Source of the DNA: Lewinellaceae bacterium
GTDB taxonomy: Bacteria > Bacteroidota > Bacteroidia > Chitinophagales > Saprospiraceae
DNA length: 48,196 nucleotides
NCBI GenBank assembly: GCA_947476195.1
Contig: CANJPT010000017.1
Coordinates: forward strand, 1 to 48,196
Direction: 5' to 3'
The position numbers and the translations under genes are program-made. Below the pieces are notes generated by a model. It worked only from the letters and a program-made list of their open reading frames with translations, was not told the DNA's origin and ran no database searches. The first letter of the stretch is position 1; every line of letters starts with the position of its first letter. Shown in pieces: positions 16,681-25,607 of the stretch.

Positions 16681-16920
16681 ATGTGGTTGCTCAAACAAAT
16701 ACTAATTCTGCTAATTCGGGTTTATCAGGTTACACTTTCGCCCTTTTTAGGAGCGAACAAGTGTAGATATCAACCAACCTGCTCACATTATGCCATTGAC
16801 GCACTGCAGATTTGGGGACCGTTTAAAGGGAGCTATTTAGCGGCAAAGCGAATCTGGCGCTGTCATCCTTGGAGCAAGCATCCGATTATTGATCCAGTAC
16901 CAACTAAGAACGAAGCATAA
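16681..16920 (+). CDS. yidD: membrane protein insertion efficiency factor YidD
   Basis: A 79-residue protein of normal family length with the YidD signature: 'LIRVYQVTLSPFLGANKCRYQPTCSHYAIDALQIWGPFKGSYLAAKRIWRCHPW', containing the conserved cysteines and the CRxxPTCSxYA motif. YidD is a small amphipathic inner-membrane protein that helps YidC insert membrane proteins. In many bacteria it is next to rnpA and yidC, often near the origin; here neither is adjacent. Confidence 0.95.
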   Translation: MWLLKQILILLIRVYQVTLSPFLGANKCRYQPTCSHYAIDALQIWGPFKGSYLAAKRIWRCHPWSKHPIIDPVPTKNEA

Positions 16921-16991
16921 ACAATAGTCTGAATTACTGTTTCTACCGACTCCCAATCACCAATCCACTATTATACCAACCACCGTTCTCT

Positions 16992-17147
16992 ATGAAATTT
17001 CCCCGTTTTGTTCCTCCAGCATTGTTCCTGATTTTTGTGATCGCTGTGATAGCCCCCGCTTGTAATCGCGGAGTCGGCTGTCCGAAGGCTACCCATGCCA
17101 GCGATGTTTTTGCAAAAGATAGTAAGAAAAAAAGCAAGAAAAACTGA
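16992..17147 (+). CDS. mini-lipoprotein 1 (51 residues)
   Basis: From the ATG at 16992 to TGA at 17145-17147. The N-terminus is a hydrophobic signal ending in 'VIAPAC', a lipobox-like cleavage site with Cys24. The mature part is only 28 residues, 'CNRGVGCPKATHASDVFAK...', and ends in lysine-rich sequence (KKKSKK). It shares its design with the next gene: lipobox APAC, then a second Cys followed by Pro six residues on, then a lysine-rich tail. I do not recognise the family. A basic tail could lie along the membrane or bind peptidoglycan or nucleic acid; this is only inferred from charge. Confidence 0.65.
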   Translation: MKFPRFVPPALFLIFVIAVIAPACNRGVGCPKATHASDVFAKDSKKKSKKN

Positions 17148-17154
17148 GTCTAAA

Positions 17155-17340
17155 ATGAAGATCCGAAGCTCTTGGCCCTTTTTATTTATGCTCTTCTTTG
17201 CTTTGGTGTTGGCCGCACCTGCTTGTAGCAAAAAGAGTGGTTGCCCGGCTGAATCGAGTCTGCATACGCCCAAAAAGAAAAAAGGCAAAACACAGAAAGG
17301 GCTGATGTCCAAGAAGATGCGTAAAAAGATAGGGGGGTAG
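17155..17340 (+). CDS. mini-lipoprotein 2 (61 residues), paralogue of the gene before it
   Basis: The ATG at 17155 is 7 bp after the previous stop, so both are probably co-transcribed. Signal 'SSWPFLFMLFFALVLAAPAC' ends in a lipobox; the mature part 'CSKKSGCPAESSLHTPKKKKGK...' repeats the C-x5-C-P layout of its neighbour and has a still more basic tail (about half lysine/arginine). An in-frame ATG at 17095 would fuse 20 residues before the signal peptide and overlap mini-lipoprotein 1, so I reject it. Unknown function. Confidence 0.7.
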   Translation: MKIRSSWPFLFMLFFALVLAAPACSKKSGCPAESSLHTPKKKKGKTQKGLMSKKMRKKIGG

Positions 17341-17390
17341 ATTCGGTTCTAATTGAGGGTCTGACTCCAAGTTAGACCATTAATGCCTTT

Positions 17391-17425
17391 AAATGGGTTG
17401 TTCGCCAAGGGCGGGCAGCCCATTT
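17391..17425 (+). terminator. hairpin after the mini-lipoprotein pair
   Basis: AAATGGG (17391-17397) pairs with CCCATTT (17419-17425), with inner CGCC/GGCG pairs. Only a weak T-rich stretch follows, so it may act on both strands or depend on other factors. Confidence 0.5.
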
Positions 17426-17547
17426 GTCCTTGTGTAAACGTTTAAATCATTTGTTTTTGTAACTTTTAGACATACAAGTTAAGTCGGCTCAATTTTCGTG
17501 GCAGGTTAATCTCTCACCTATTCATCTATGCACAACTAATTTTTCCT

Positions 17548-20500
17548 ATGAATCGTGTTTTACTCCTTTTGCTTTCAGTGCTTACGCTCAATCTTTTTGG
17601 CAAAGTATTTCCGCCTGAAATATTGAAAGCAGACACCCAAATCCGTTTAGTTACTTCCAAAGATGCCCAAATTAAAAACACAGTCTCCACCCATGGAGTG
17701 CAGGGTAATTTACAAATGCTTGCAGATACGATTCCACCCGTTCTGAATTGCCCGGCTTCTGACACCATTACACTGCTTACTCAAGGCCGCTGTGATACGG
17801 TGCTTAATTATTCGGTTACTGCTACAGACGACCAGGGCCCGGCCATTGTTATCCAACTTTCCGGACTACCGTCAGGCAGTGTTTTTCCGATAGGTGTCAA
17901 CACTTGCGTGTATTTGGCAACAGATCTAACGGGCAATACTGCTACCTGTTCTTTTTCATTTAAGGTACAAGATGAAGGAGCATTGTCGCTTAAATGCAAC
18001 GACCTTATAACGGTTAATTTGGATGCCAATTGCACCAAAACAATGCTTGCTCAGGAGCTTTTGGAGGTGGGTCCATATGGTTGTTGGGATCGCTATTTTG
18101 CAGAGGTTGACAAAACATCGCCCTTTGGAAACGGCCCATGGCTTCCCGCGATCTTTAATTCCAACGATATAGATAAAACGTATCAAGGCCGTGTAACTGA
18201 TTCAAATACAGGCAATAAATGCTGGGGAAATGTGAAAATTCTGGATAAAACGCCTCCTGTTTTCGCTTGCAGTGACCTAACCGTTTCGTGTGCAGAACCA
18301 AATCTTACTCCGACCTTTCTAAAAGACAGTCTTGGCCTTGCGGCAGCTATGCCGCAAGTGAATGATGCCTGTGGTACCCTTACATTTTTGGGGCATTTGG
18401 ATACAAATTTTCCTTTCAACTGTGACACGCCCTTTACAAGAATTGTCAACCGCCAATGGCAGGCCAACGACCAGAGCGGCAACACCAGTACATGCCTTCA
18501 GCATATCAAAATGCATCGTCATACGCTTAGTGAAATGCAGTTGCCGCCTGATGTGACACTCAGTTGCCTCGATACAATTATTACCCAGGACATTACCGGA
18601 CAGCCATTTTTGATCTACGAGGGTCGTCGGTATGATTTGAATGACAACGCCATTTGTGATATTTCTGCCTTCTATGAAGACATTCCGCTTGTACTTCCCT
18701 GCGGCGACCGTCGTATTCGGCGGCTTTGGGAATATTTTGACTTTTGTACCGGAGTTACCGACGGACCTTTTGAGCAGAATATCTATCTTCTGGACGATAC
18801 AAAACCAACCATTGCTTGCCCGGGCTCATTTTTGGTGACACTTCATGCGGATACCTGTTATGCTCTGGTAAACTTACCTGATGTAATTTTAAATGATGCC
18901 TGTTCGCAAATTGCATCGTTCGAGGCAGTTTGGGAAGATAAAGGATTGGCGAAAACGCTTGTTGGTACCCTGGCAGATTATATGGGGAATGATTCGACCA
19001 GTTTTGATACGCTGGGCGTGCTCGGAACGGTCGTATTACCCGTTGGAACTACTACCATCTCGTATGTGGCCGAAGACAGTTGTGGCAATATCGGCGATTG
19101 TATCTTCAACCTCACAGTGGCCGACATGGTCCTGCCCGTGGCACGGTGTGATACGTTTTCTACCCGTCAGCTTTTATCGGACGGCTTGCTTGCGGTTGCT
19201 GCCAATTCATTTAACAACGGTTCTTCAGACGATTGCGTACCGCTTGTAATGAAGGCAAGATTTTTAGAGAATACTGCCTGCCAGTTTGACACCATTTTGA
19301 CGGATACCTTGCGTTTTTGTTGCCTGAATCAAAACGATACCCTAAACGTGATGCTGCGGGTGTATGACATTCCGGTGCCTTTTGGCAATGTTTCGGTAAG
19401 CTTCGGAGCGGGGCATTACAGTGATTGTGCGATGAAAATTTTCGTGACAGATCCGAACCCACCCAGCTGTGTGGCACCGCAAAACCTTACCGTAGACTGT
19501 CCAAACTTTGATCCGACACTCCAGACGTATGGATCTATTGTATCAAATTCTTGTGCAGTTGACTCGATTTCGCTCGATATAGATTATACCCAATTTGACA
19601 CTGCTTGCAATCGGGGCGTAATTACCCGGATCTTTAAAGTGTTCGATGCGGCGGGAAATATTGGAGGTTGTGCTCAGGCTGTTACGGTCAATTACCTGCA
19701 GGATTATTTTGTCAAGTTTCCAAACGACATGATCGTGACCATTTGTGATGGAACAAACAATTTTGGTGAGCCGATTTTTTTATCTCAAGGATGCGAGGAC
19801 ATAAAAGTGGAGCATACAGATATGCTTTTTACGGTAGTGCCGGATGCCTGTTATAAGATCGAACGCACCTGGAAAATTACCAATAATTGCACGTATGATC
19901 CTTTATTGCCGTTCATAACGGTGCCAAATCCGAACCCAAATCCAGTTGCAAATGCTTCAGCGAACCTCCCCGGCCCAACCGTTTCGGCTTGCGGAACGCT
20001 TCCACCCTGGAGCCCAAGCATTCTAAAAATCAACCCAACAGATCCTACAGCGACCAACTATTGTGTATTTTATGATAAAAACGTAAACGGTTACGAGTAC
20101 AAGCAAATCATCAAGGTCATTGATAATCAAGCACCAACGGGTACTTACACCGTACCGGCTTGTGTAAACCAAAATTGGGCTACTGCTAATAACAGCCAAT
20201 TCTGGAACGAGACGTATTGGTGGGACAATGGCATTCAGACACATGATCTCTGTGAAGAACCAACCGAGCTTAGTATTACCGGTACCGACGCCTGTTCCGG
20301 TTCTAACATAAATATATCGTTCCTGCTTTACCTCGACCTGGATGGGGATGGAATTACAGAAACGGTGATCAAATCTGAAAACCTGGGTGCCGGAGGACTT
20401 GGTTGGAACAATGTGCTGTATAACAACTATAACACCCCACCCAACTACATGGGCGGCACGCCACGTTCGTTCGACGAGCGGGCGTTACCATCCAATCAAA

Positions 20501-22233
20501 AAGTAGGATTTGCCATTGAAGAAACTGTTTCGGGCAACAATAAAACTGCCCGGGTGCGCTGGAATACCCAACAGCAGCCGAATACCTACTTCACACCCGA
20601 ACTTCCACACGGAACACACAAGATCAGGTGGTTTCTAACGGATGGCTGCGGCAACAACAAGGAATACGAATACACTTTTACGGTGAAGGATTGTAAGCCA
20701 CCAACAGTGGTCTGCATCAATGGTCCTATCAGCGTCAATATTCTGCAAACCGGACTGGTTCAATTGTATGCAGCTGACTTTTTGCAATTCAAGGAGGATA
20801 ACTGTACCCCGGAACCTCAAATAAAAATTGGCGTTAGAAAATGTGGAACAGGCACTGGATTCCCGGTGGATATAAACGGAAACCCGGAGCTAAGTGTGAC
20901 ATTTGCCTGTACGGAATTGGGCAATAAATGTATTGAATTATGGGCTCTAGACCATGCTGGCAATGCGGATAAATGTGAGACAACGGTGGTGGTGCATGAT
21001 AATTTAGATAATTGTGCTTCTAATAAAACATCCGGTAGAGTGATCACAGACTTAGGGGTAGGAATTTCTGATGTAGCAATTAATATATCTAACAATTGCC
21101 TATTCTGCCCGCCATTGTCACCAGTAACCTTTACAGATGCCTTTGGGTATTATACCATTCCAAATAACATTCCACTAATCTCCACGAATGACATCATTCC
21201 TGAAAGGGGCGATAACCCGCTCAATGGAGTAACCACCTATGATCTGGTATTAACTTCTAAACACATCCTTGGAATACTACCCTTCACGTCTCCCTACAAA
21301 ATGATCAGTGCGGATGCCAACAAGTCTGGAAGTATCACAACGTTTGATATCGTGGAACTTCGAAAACTCATTTTGGGCATCTACAATGGCTTGCCGAACA
21401 ACAGCAGCTGGCGTTTTGTAGATTCAAGTTTTGTGTTTCCCAATCCGTTAAACCCTTTTCAGACTGGGTTCCCGGATTCCATTCAACTCAATAGTCCCAA
21501 GCCATATAATTTTATTGGGATGAAAGTCGGGGATGTGAATAACACCGCTGTCCCCAATTTCAGCTCACCTGCGAAAGAACGCTTTGAAGGCATTGTCTAC
21601 TTTGACAGTGAGGAAAGGGATGTTCGGGAAGGGGAGATATTTGAAATAAAATTCAGCGCATCTGAACGACTCGAAGGTTGTCAGTTCACCCTCGAAACTG
21701 ATGGGTTGGAAATATTGGAAGTCCTTCCGGGAGAAAACATGAGTAAGGAAAACTTTGCCATATTTCCTCAAAAATTCTTGCTCACGATGGCCTGGGAGAC
21801 AGGCGGGCTAGCAAATTTTGTATTAAAGTTAAAAGCGCAAAAAGCGGGCTCTCTTCGTGAAATGCTTCGAATCAGTAATCAAATTACACCAGCAGAAGCA
21901 TATACCAGCGTCCTGACAACAGACCAATCAATTACCAAACAGCGCGTCGCACTTCGGTTTGGCAATCCCAACCTGAGCTTTGAGTTGTTCCAAAATCAGC
22001 CTAATCCTTTTACAGACAAAACCGCGATCACATTCCAGCTTCCGGAGTTCAGTTCAGCAGTCCTCTCGGTATTAGATGGAAACGGCCGCCTCCTTTGGTC
22101 AAAAATGAGCGATTGGCCAGGCGGCTTGAATACGGTTGAGCTGGATCTGAGCGGACTAAGTGCTGCGGGGGTGTTGTATTTTAAATTGGCAACATCCGCT
22201 AAAACGGCCGTACGGAAAATGGTGAGGATTTGA
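17548..22233 (+). CDS. large secreted multidomain protein with HYR-like, dockerin-like, cohesin-like and type IX sorting regions
   Basis: A 1561-residue protein. A signal peptide is seen (MNRVLLLLLSVLTLNLFG). Residues ~65-1150 hold repeated HYR/immunoglobulin-like modules, each with 'D-x-x-P-P-x-x-x-C' starts, 'TATDxxGN' strands and paired cysteines (for example 'PPVLNCPASDTITL', 'VNDACGTLTFLG', 'DQSGNTSTC'). Around 1165-1330 a carboxypeptidase-regulatory-like strand ('SGRVITDLGVGISDVAIN') leads into a dockerin-like pair: 'GDNPLNGVTTYDLVLTSKHILGI' and, from about residue 1254, 'ADANKSGSITTFDIVELRKL', then 'VGDVNNTA'. Residues ~1346-1450 look like a cohesin-type beta sandwich ('DVREGEIFEIKFSASERLEGCQFTLE'). 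From 1478 comes the Por/type IX sorting domain ('FELFQNQPNPFTDKTAITFQLP', ending 'VRKMVRI'). It should be exported by Sec, then secreted or anchored at the surface by the type IX system. Probable role: adhesion or surface scaffolding. No enzyme domain was recognised. Confidence 0.88.
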   Translation: MNRVLLLLLSVLTLNLFGKVFPPEILKADTQIRLVTSKDAQIKNTVSTHGVQGNLQMLADTIPPVLNCPASDTITLLTQGRCDTVLNYSVTATDDQGPAIVIQLSGLPSGSVFPIGVNTCVYLATDLTGNTATCSFSFKVQDEGALSLKCNDLITVNLDANCTKTMLAQELLEVGPYGCWDRYFAEVDKTSPFGNGPWLPAIFNSNDIDKTYQGRVTDSNTGNKCWGNVKILDKTPPVFACSDLTVSCAEPNLTPTFLKDSLGLAAAMPQVNDACGTLTFLGHLDTNFPFNCDTPFTRIVNRQWQANDQSGNTSTCLQHIKMHRHTLSEMQLPPDVTLSCLDTIITQDITGQPFLIYEGRRYDLNDNAICDISAFYEDIPLVLPCGDRRIRRLWEYFDFCTGVTDGPFEQNIYLLDDTKPTIACPGSFLVTLHADTCYALVNLPDVILNDACSQIASFEAVWEDKGLAKTLVGTLADYMGNDSTSFDTLGVLGTVVLPVGTTTISYVAEDSCGNIGDCIFNLTVADMVLPVARCDTFSTRQLLSDGLLAVAANSFNNGSSDDCVPLVMKARFLENTACQFDTILTDTLRFCCLNQNDTLNVMLRVYDIPVPFGNVSVSFGAGHYSDCAMKIFVTDPNPPSCVAPQNLTVDCPNFDPTLQTYGSIVSNSCAVDSISLDIDYTQFDTACNRGVITRIFKVFDAAGNIGGCAQAVTVNYLQDYFVKFPNDMIVTICDGTNNFGEPIFLSQGCEDIKVEHTDMLFTVVPDACYKIERTWKITNNCTYDPLLPFITVPNPNPNPVANASANLPGPTVSACGTLPPWSPSILKINPTDPTATNYCVFYDKNVNGYEYKQIIKVIDNQAPTGTYTVPACVNQNWATANNSQFWNETYWWDNGIQTHDLCEEPTELSITGTDACSGSNINISFLLYLDLDGDGITETVIKSENLGAGGLGWNNVLYNNYNTPPNYMGGTPRSFDERALPSNQKVGFAIEETVSGNNKTARVRWNTQQQPNTYFTPELPHGTHKIRWFLTDGCGNNKEYEYTFTVKDCKPPTVVCINGPISVNILQTGLVQLYAADFLQFKEDNCTPEPQIKIGVRKCGTGTGFPVDINGNPELSVTFACTELGNKCIELWALDHAGNADKCETTVVVHDNLDNCASNKTSGRVITDLGVGISDVAINISNNCLFCPPLSPVTFTDAFGYYTIPNNIPLISTNDIIPERGDNPLNGVTTYDLVLTSKHILGILPFTSPYKMISADANKSGSITTFDIVELRKLILGIYNGLPNNSSWRFVDSSFVFPNPLNPFQTGFPDSIQLNSPKPYNFIGMKVGDVNNTAVPNFSSPAKERFEGIVYFDSEERDVREGEIFEIKFSASERLEGCQFTLETDGLEILEVLPGENMSKENFAIFPQKFLLTMAWETGGLANFVLKLKAQKAGSLREMLRISNQITPAEAYTSVLTTDQSITKQRVALRFGNPNLSFELFQNQPNPFTDKTAITFQLPEFSSAVLSVLDGNGRLLWSKMSDWPGGLNTVELDLSGLSAAGVLYFKLATSAKTAVRKMVRI

Positions 22234-22260
22234 CCGTGTGAAGAAGAGGGTGTCTTATTA

Positions 22261-22324
22261 GTGTTTTTCACCGCGGAGCCTTACAAAAACTCCGCGTCTC
22301 TGCGCCTCCGCGGTGAAAAAACAC
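22261..22324. terminator. bidirectional hairpin between converging genes, REP-like
   Basis: GTGTTTTTCACCGCGGAG (22261-22278) is mirrored by CTCCGCGGTGAAAAAACAC (22306-22324), with one extra A in the right arm. The middle contains TCCGCGTCTCTGCGCCTCC, a phrase I know as common between Bacteroidota genes. It separates the secreted-protein gene from the GH57 gene, and both arms have T/A runs placed to stop transcription from either side. Confidence 0.75.
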
Positions 22325-22341
22325 TCTTCTATCCTCCCAAC

Positions 22342-24813
22342 CTAACTCTTCAATCGAACTTTCAGCAGCGTTGCCAAACGTTCAAATTCAGCTTCCCATT
22401 CTTTATTTACAAACACCCACAAGCCTTTTCGCATGCCATTGGTGAGCAGATAAAATACATTTTGGCTGCGCCAAATACTGGGTATTAGCCCCATTTGCTG
22501 CACAATAGAAAGTACGTCGGCGAGCCAGCGCACCCTCGGGAGGGAAGATTCATCGACCCCTATTTTCTCGATCTCGCGAAATACGCGTTCGCCGATTGCT
22601 AAGTTAAGTGCTTCTTCATCCGTGCGTTTGATGTGCCAGCGTTCAATATCAGCAGATATCCGGCGGAGATTGCGCGTGTCCAGCACTTCATTTCCCTCAA
22701 AAAAATTCAGCAGATCAGCGTTTAAGACGTAGGAAGCAATATTGTGCCAAGTGGAAGGCAGGGGAAGTTTTGCCTCTTCAATGCCCGCCATGAGTTGGTA
22801 ATTATCATTGAACACATCGCGAAAAGTTGCCTCTGCTACTGCCAGACTTGTATCGGTGATACTGTTGATAATTTTGATCTTCTCGTCGGCAAAAAGGCTC
22901 GTTAAGGTAAATTTTTCCGGGCCAAAGTATTCTTGTAGTGCACCAATCACCTCCCCCATGTTGGCGGCACGAAACGCAAGACTAGTGCGTGCGTACATTT
23001 CTTCGAACTGAGAGCGCATCATTTCACCGCTTATGTTCCCAATAATATGCTGTTGACCGAGGTATAATACTGCAAAACAAAAGGTTTTTTCGGCATGGCT
23101 GAGCCGGGAGCGTATGCGCAGACGTCCTGCAGTAAACTGGGGTGTACCAGCCTGGATTTTTTCAAAAAACTCTACAGAGGCGGTATAGTTGAACAGATCA
23201 AGTTTTTCCGGGTCATCTTCAAAAAGGGAAGCGACCGCAAAGTGCATGGCTACACGCTCCAGGGTAACCCGGGTAGGCACTACATTTTTCAGAAAACTTT
23301 CTGCCCCGTTGGATAGTACATTACTAGGAGCCGCAGCCAAGCGCCGTATGAATTCGGGGTGCAAATCTTGTCCGGTCACGTCGAGGGTATAATCCATCGT
23401 TCGCAGGGCGTACTGCAAAATCTGGTTGGTCTCAAGACCCGAAATTTCGTCAAAAAACCAACCGCAACTGGTGTACATCAGCACGGCAAAACGCTGACTT
23501 TCAAGCAACCGCAGCACCACGACTTTTTCTAAATGGCTGAGTGTCCGTCTTGAATGTTTTTTCAAAAACGCTTCCACGGCAGACTCAGAACGGTCGAGCA
23601 TGATCTCTATATAATCATTTCGAGCTGACCAGGGGTCGCGGAGTAGTCGGGCTCCTTCGCGTTCAAATACCGGAGCAAGTTGATCCCGGAGCCAATCCAG
23701 CGTATCGCGCAATGGTTTTCTCCAGCGTTGGTGCCAGCCCGGTTTTCCAGCGTTGCAACCGCAATCGTTTCGCCAACGCTCGATTCCGTGTACGCAACTC
23801 CAGGAGGAATTTTCGTGAATTTGAACTTCCCATTCTGGAGGGTGACGTTCAAGGAATTGGCCGTAGTTGGTAATGGTAGCAAGGCCGTTATTTTCTATAT
23901 ATTTTAAACAGTCGGCAAGGGCCATTTCCCCGTACTTATGGTGGTGGCCATAGCTTTCTCCGTCGGTCGCGATGTGTGCCAGTTGGGCTTTATCGTCGTC
24001 ATCAAAAATACCAGTGATCCGCTGAGAAAATGCTTTTCCGCTGTTTAAAATCCCATTGAACGCTACTTCCTGGGCGATAGGGCCATAGTAAAAGAACAGT
24101 GCGATACGTCGTCCGCTTGGGAGCAGACACCAATAGGGTTGACGGGTATCCAGGGTGTCGGCAGCTACGTTGCGCCAAACATCCTGTTGCGCTGCTGTTG
24201 TTGCATTTCCAGCCTCCAGCTTACTATCTTTAACGACAGGCTTTCCTAATTTTCTGACCATTTTAGCTTGACGAGGTGCCAAAATGGTGTATTGAATACC
24301 ATGAGATGCAAGGACCTCTAAGGTTTCTGTATTCACGGCGGTTTCTGCCAACCAGACACCTTCGGGATAGCGGCCAAAACGTCGTTCAAAATCACGGATC
24401 CCCCAATGTACTTGTGTCACCTTGTCGCGGGCATTGCAAAGCGGCATAATCAAGTGGCTGTGTACCTGTGCAACAGCCGAGCCGTGACCACCAAAAAGTT
24501 CCTGACTACGCTTGTCTGCCCTCAATAACATGGAATAAGTGTCAGTATCATTTTCTTCAAGCCATGAAAGGAGCGTCGGACCAAAATTCCAGGAAATGCG
24601 GTTGTAGTTGTTGCGGATCTTTATGATCCCCGCTTCACCATCCATAATACGAGCCGCCGCATTGGGGGCATAGCACTCATGGTTGATGCGTGTATTCCAG
24701 TCATGGAAAGGGTGAGCGGTTTCTTGTTGTTCAACCGTTTCAAGCCAGGCATTCTCGCGGGGAGGCTGATAAAAATGGCCGTGGATGCAGACGTATTTAT
24801 TCGAGCGTGACAT
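22342..24813 (-). CDS. glycoside hydrolase family 57 protein with DUF3536 region
   Basis: A protein of 823 residues from the ATG at 24813. It opens with the GH57 motif 'CIHGHFYQPPREN'. 'YPEGVWLAETAVN' contains the likely catalytic glutamate, and 'ATDGESYGHHHKYGE' the likely acid aspartate region. The C-terminal half matches the DUF3536 region in character (helical, 'DYTLDVTGQDLHPEFIRRLAAAPSNVL'). GH57 enzymes act on alpha-glucans such as glycogen and branched maltodextrins; the substrate of DUF3536 members is not firmly known. No signal peptide, so intracellular. A TTG at 24837 would add eight residues but overlaps a -7-like TACCTTCG, so I reject it. Alone on the reverse strand before the crp-CBS pair, from which it is separated by a repeat-rich 53 bp. 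Confidence 0.88.
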   Translation of the reverse strand: MSRSNKYVCIHGHFYQPPRENAWLETVEQQETAHPFHDWNTRINHECYAPNAAARIMDGEAGIIKIRNNYNRISWNFGPTLLSWLEENDTDTYSMLLRADKRSQELFGGHGSAVAQVHSHLIMPLCNARDKVTQVHWGIRDFERRFGRYPEGVWLAETAVNTETLEVLASHGIQYTILAPRQAKMVRKLGKPVVKDSKLEAGNATTAAQQDVWRNVAADTLDTRQPYWCLLPSGRRIALFFYYGPIAQEVAFNGILNSGKAFSQRITGIFDDDDKAQLAHIATDGESYGHHHKYGEMALADCLKYIENNGLATITNYGQFLERHPPEWEVQIHENSSWSCVHGIERWRNDCGCNAGKPGWHQRWRKPLRDTLDWLRDQLAPVFEREGARLLRDPWSARNDYIEIMLDRSESAVEAFLKKHSRRTLSHLEKVVVLRLLESQRFAVLMYTSCGWFFDEISGLETNQILQYALRTMDYTLDVTGQDLHPEFIRRLAAAPSNVLSNGAESFLKNVVPTRVTLERVAMHFAVASLFEDDPEKLDLFNYTASVEFFEKIQAGTPQFTAGRLRIRSRLSHAEKTFCFAVLYLGQQHIIGNISGEMMRSQFEEMYARTSLAFRAANMGEVIGALQEYFGPEKFTLTSLFADEKIKIINSITDTSLAVAEATFRDVFNDNYQLMAGIEEAKLPLPSTWHNIASYVLNADLLNFFEGNEVLDTRNLRRISADIERWHIKRTDEEALNLAIGERVFREIEKIGVDESSLPRVRWLADVLSIVQQMGLIPSIWRSQNVFYLLTNGMRKGLWVFVNKEWEAEFERLATLLKVRLKS

Positions 24814-24866
24814 AGGTGCGAAGGTAACAAGTTGCAAGTAACAAGCTGAATGTTACACGAGGCAAG

Positions 24867-25604
24867 TTATAAGTTGGTGCCATGGTCTGGGCTTGCCACG
24901 TTTAACTTGAAAATTTTAACTTCTTCCGTCAGCTTTTCCAAATCCCGAACCAGCAACCTGGACCGATTGATGGTCAGAAGCTTTTTATAGCGTAGGTCAT
25001 GGAGGGTTGTGGCGACCGTTTGGCGGCTGGTTGCGGTGAGATTCGCAAGTTCGTGATGGGTCACGGGTTTTCGGACGATCCATTCATAACCTACCCGTTG
25101 ACCTTTTGAGCGGGTGATATTCACCAAATATTCTATGATCCGGCTTCTGTTATCGCAAAAAAAAAGTGATTCCAGTCGGCGTTCCATTTCCAGTTGCCGA
25201 CTCCCGAAGACCTTCATAAAGAACAGGTTGAGCGCTGAACGATCGCGCATCAAACTGCGCAACGCTTCAAGTGTCACCACGCAGGTGTCGATGTCTTCAA
25301 GCGCTGTGGCAAAGTCATGGCGAAACTGTTCTCCCACGAAAGCTAATTCGCCGAACACCTCGCCTCGTCCTAAGATAACTTTTGTGATCTCTTTTCCTTC
25401 TCCGTTCATCGCCGAAATTTTTACCCGTCCATCCGTAATAAAAAAAATACGGTCAGAAAGATCTTGCGGCACACAAACAGCTTCGCCTTTTTTGAAACTG
25501 CAATGGGTATGACTTGCCATTAAGGCCTCATCACCCAACTTTGCAGGGCAAAGGAGATGGGTAAGATCAATGTTTTCTAAATACCAGAAGGAATGCGCTT
25601 GCAT
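24867..25604 (-). CDS. Crp/Fnr-family transcription regulator
   Basis: A 245-residue regulator. The cyclic-nucleotide-binding-type beta barrel spans about 20-140 ('FKKGEAVCVPQDLSDRIFFITDGRVKIS...GEGKEITKVILGRGEVFGELAFVGE'), the dimer helix follows, and the winged helix-turn-helix lies at about 165-225 ('VTHHELANLTATSRQTVATTLHDLRYKKLL'). There is no N-terminal cysteine set for an Fe-S cluster, so it is not an Fnr oxygen sensor of the classic type. The barrel residues match cAMP-binding Crp only loosely, so its signal is unknown. It begins 3 bp after the CBS-domain gene on the same strand, which implies co-transcription and perhaps a shared signal. Confidence 0.88.
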   Translation of the reverse strand: MQAHSFWYLENIDLTHLLCPAKLGDEALMASHTHCSFKKGEAVCVPQDLSDRIFFITDGRVKISAMNGEGKEITKVILGRGEVFGELAFVGEQFRHDFATALEDIDTCVVTLEALRSLMRDRSALNLFFMKVFGSRQLEMERRLESLFFCDNRSRIIEYLVNITRSKGQRVGYEWIVRKPVTHHELANLTATSRQTVATTLHDLRYKKLLTINRSRLLVRDLEKLTEEVKIFKLNVASPDHGTNL

Positions 25605-25607
25605 GTC

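Noticed and set aside
24814-24837. TTG start adding eight residues to the GH57 protein
   Set aside because: GH57/DUF3536 proteins begin just before the 'HGHFYQPPREN' motif, and the extension overlaps a -7-like element.
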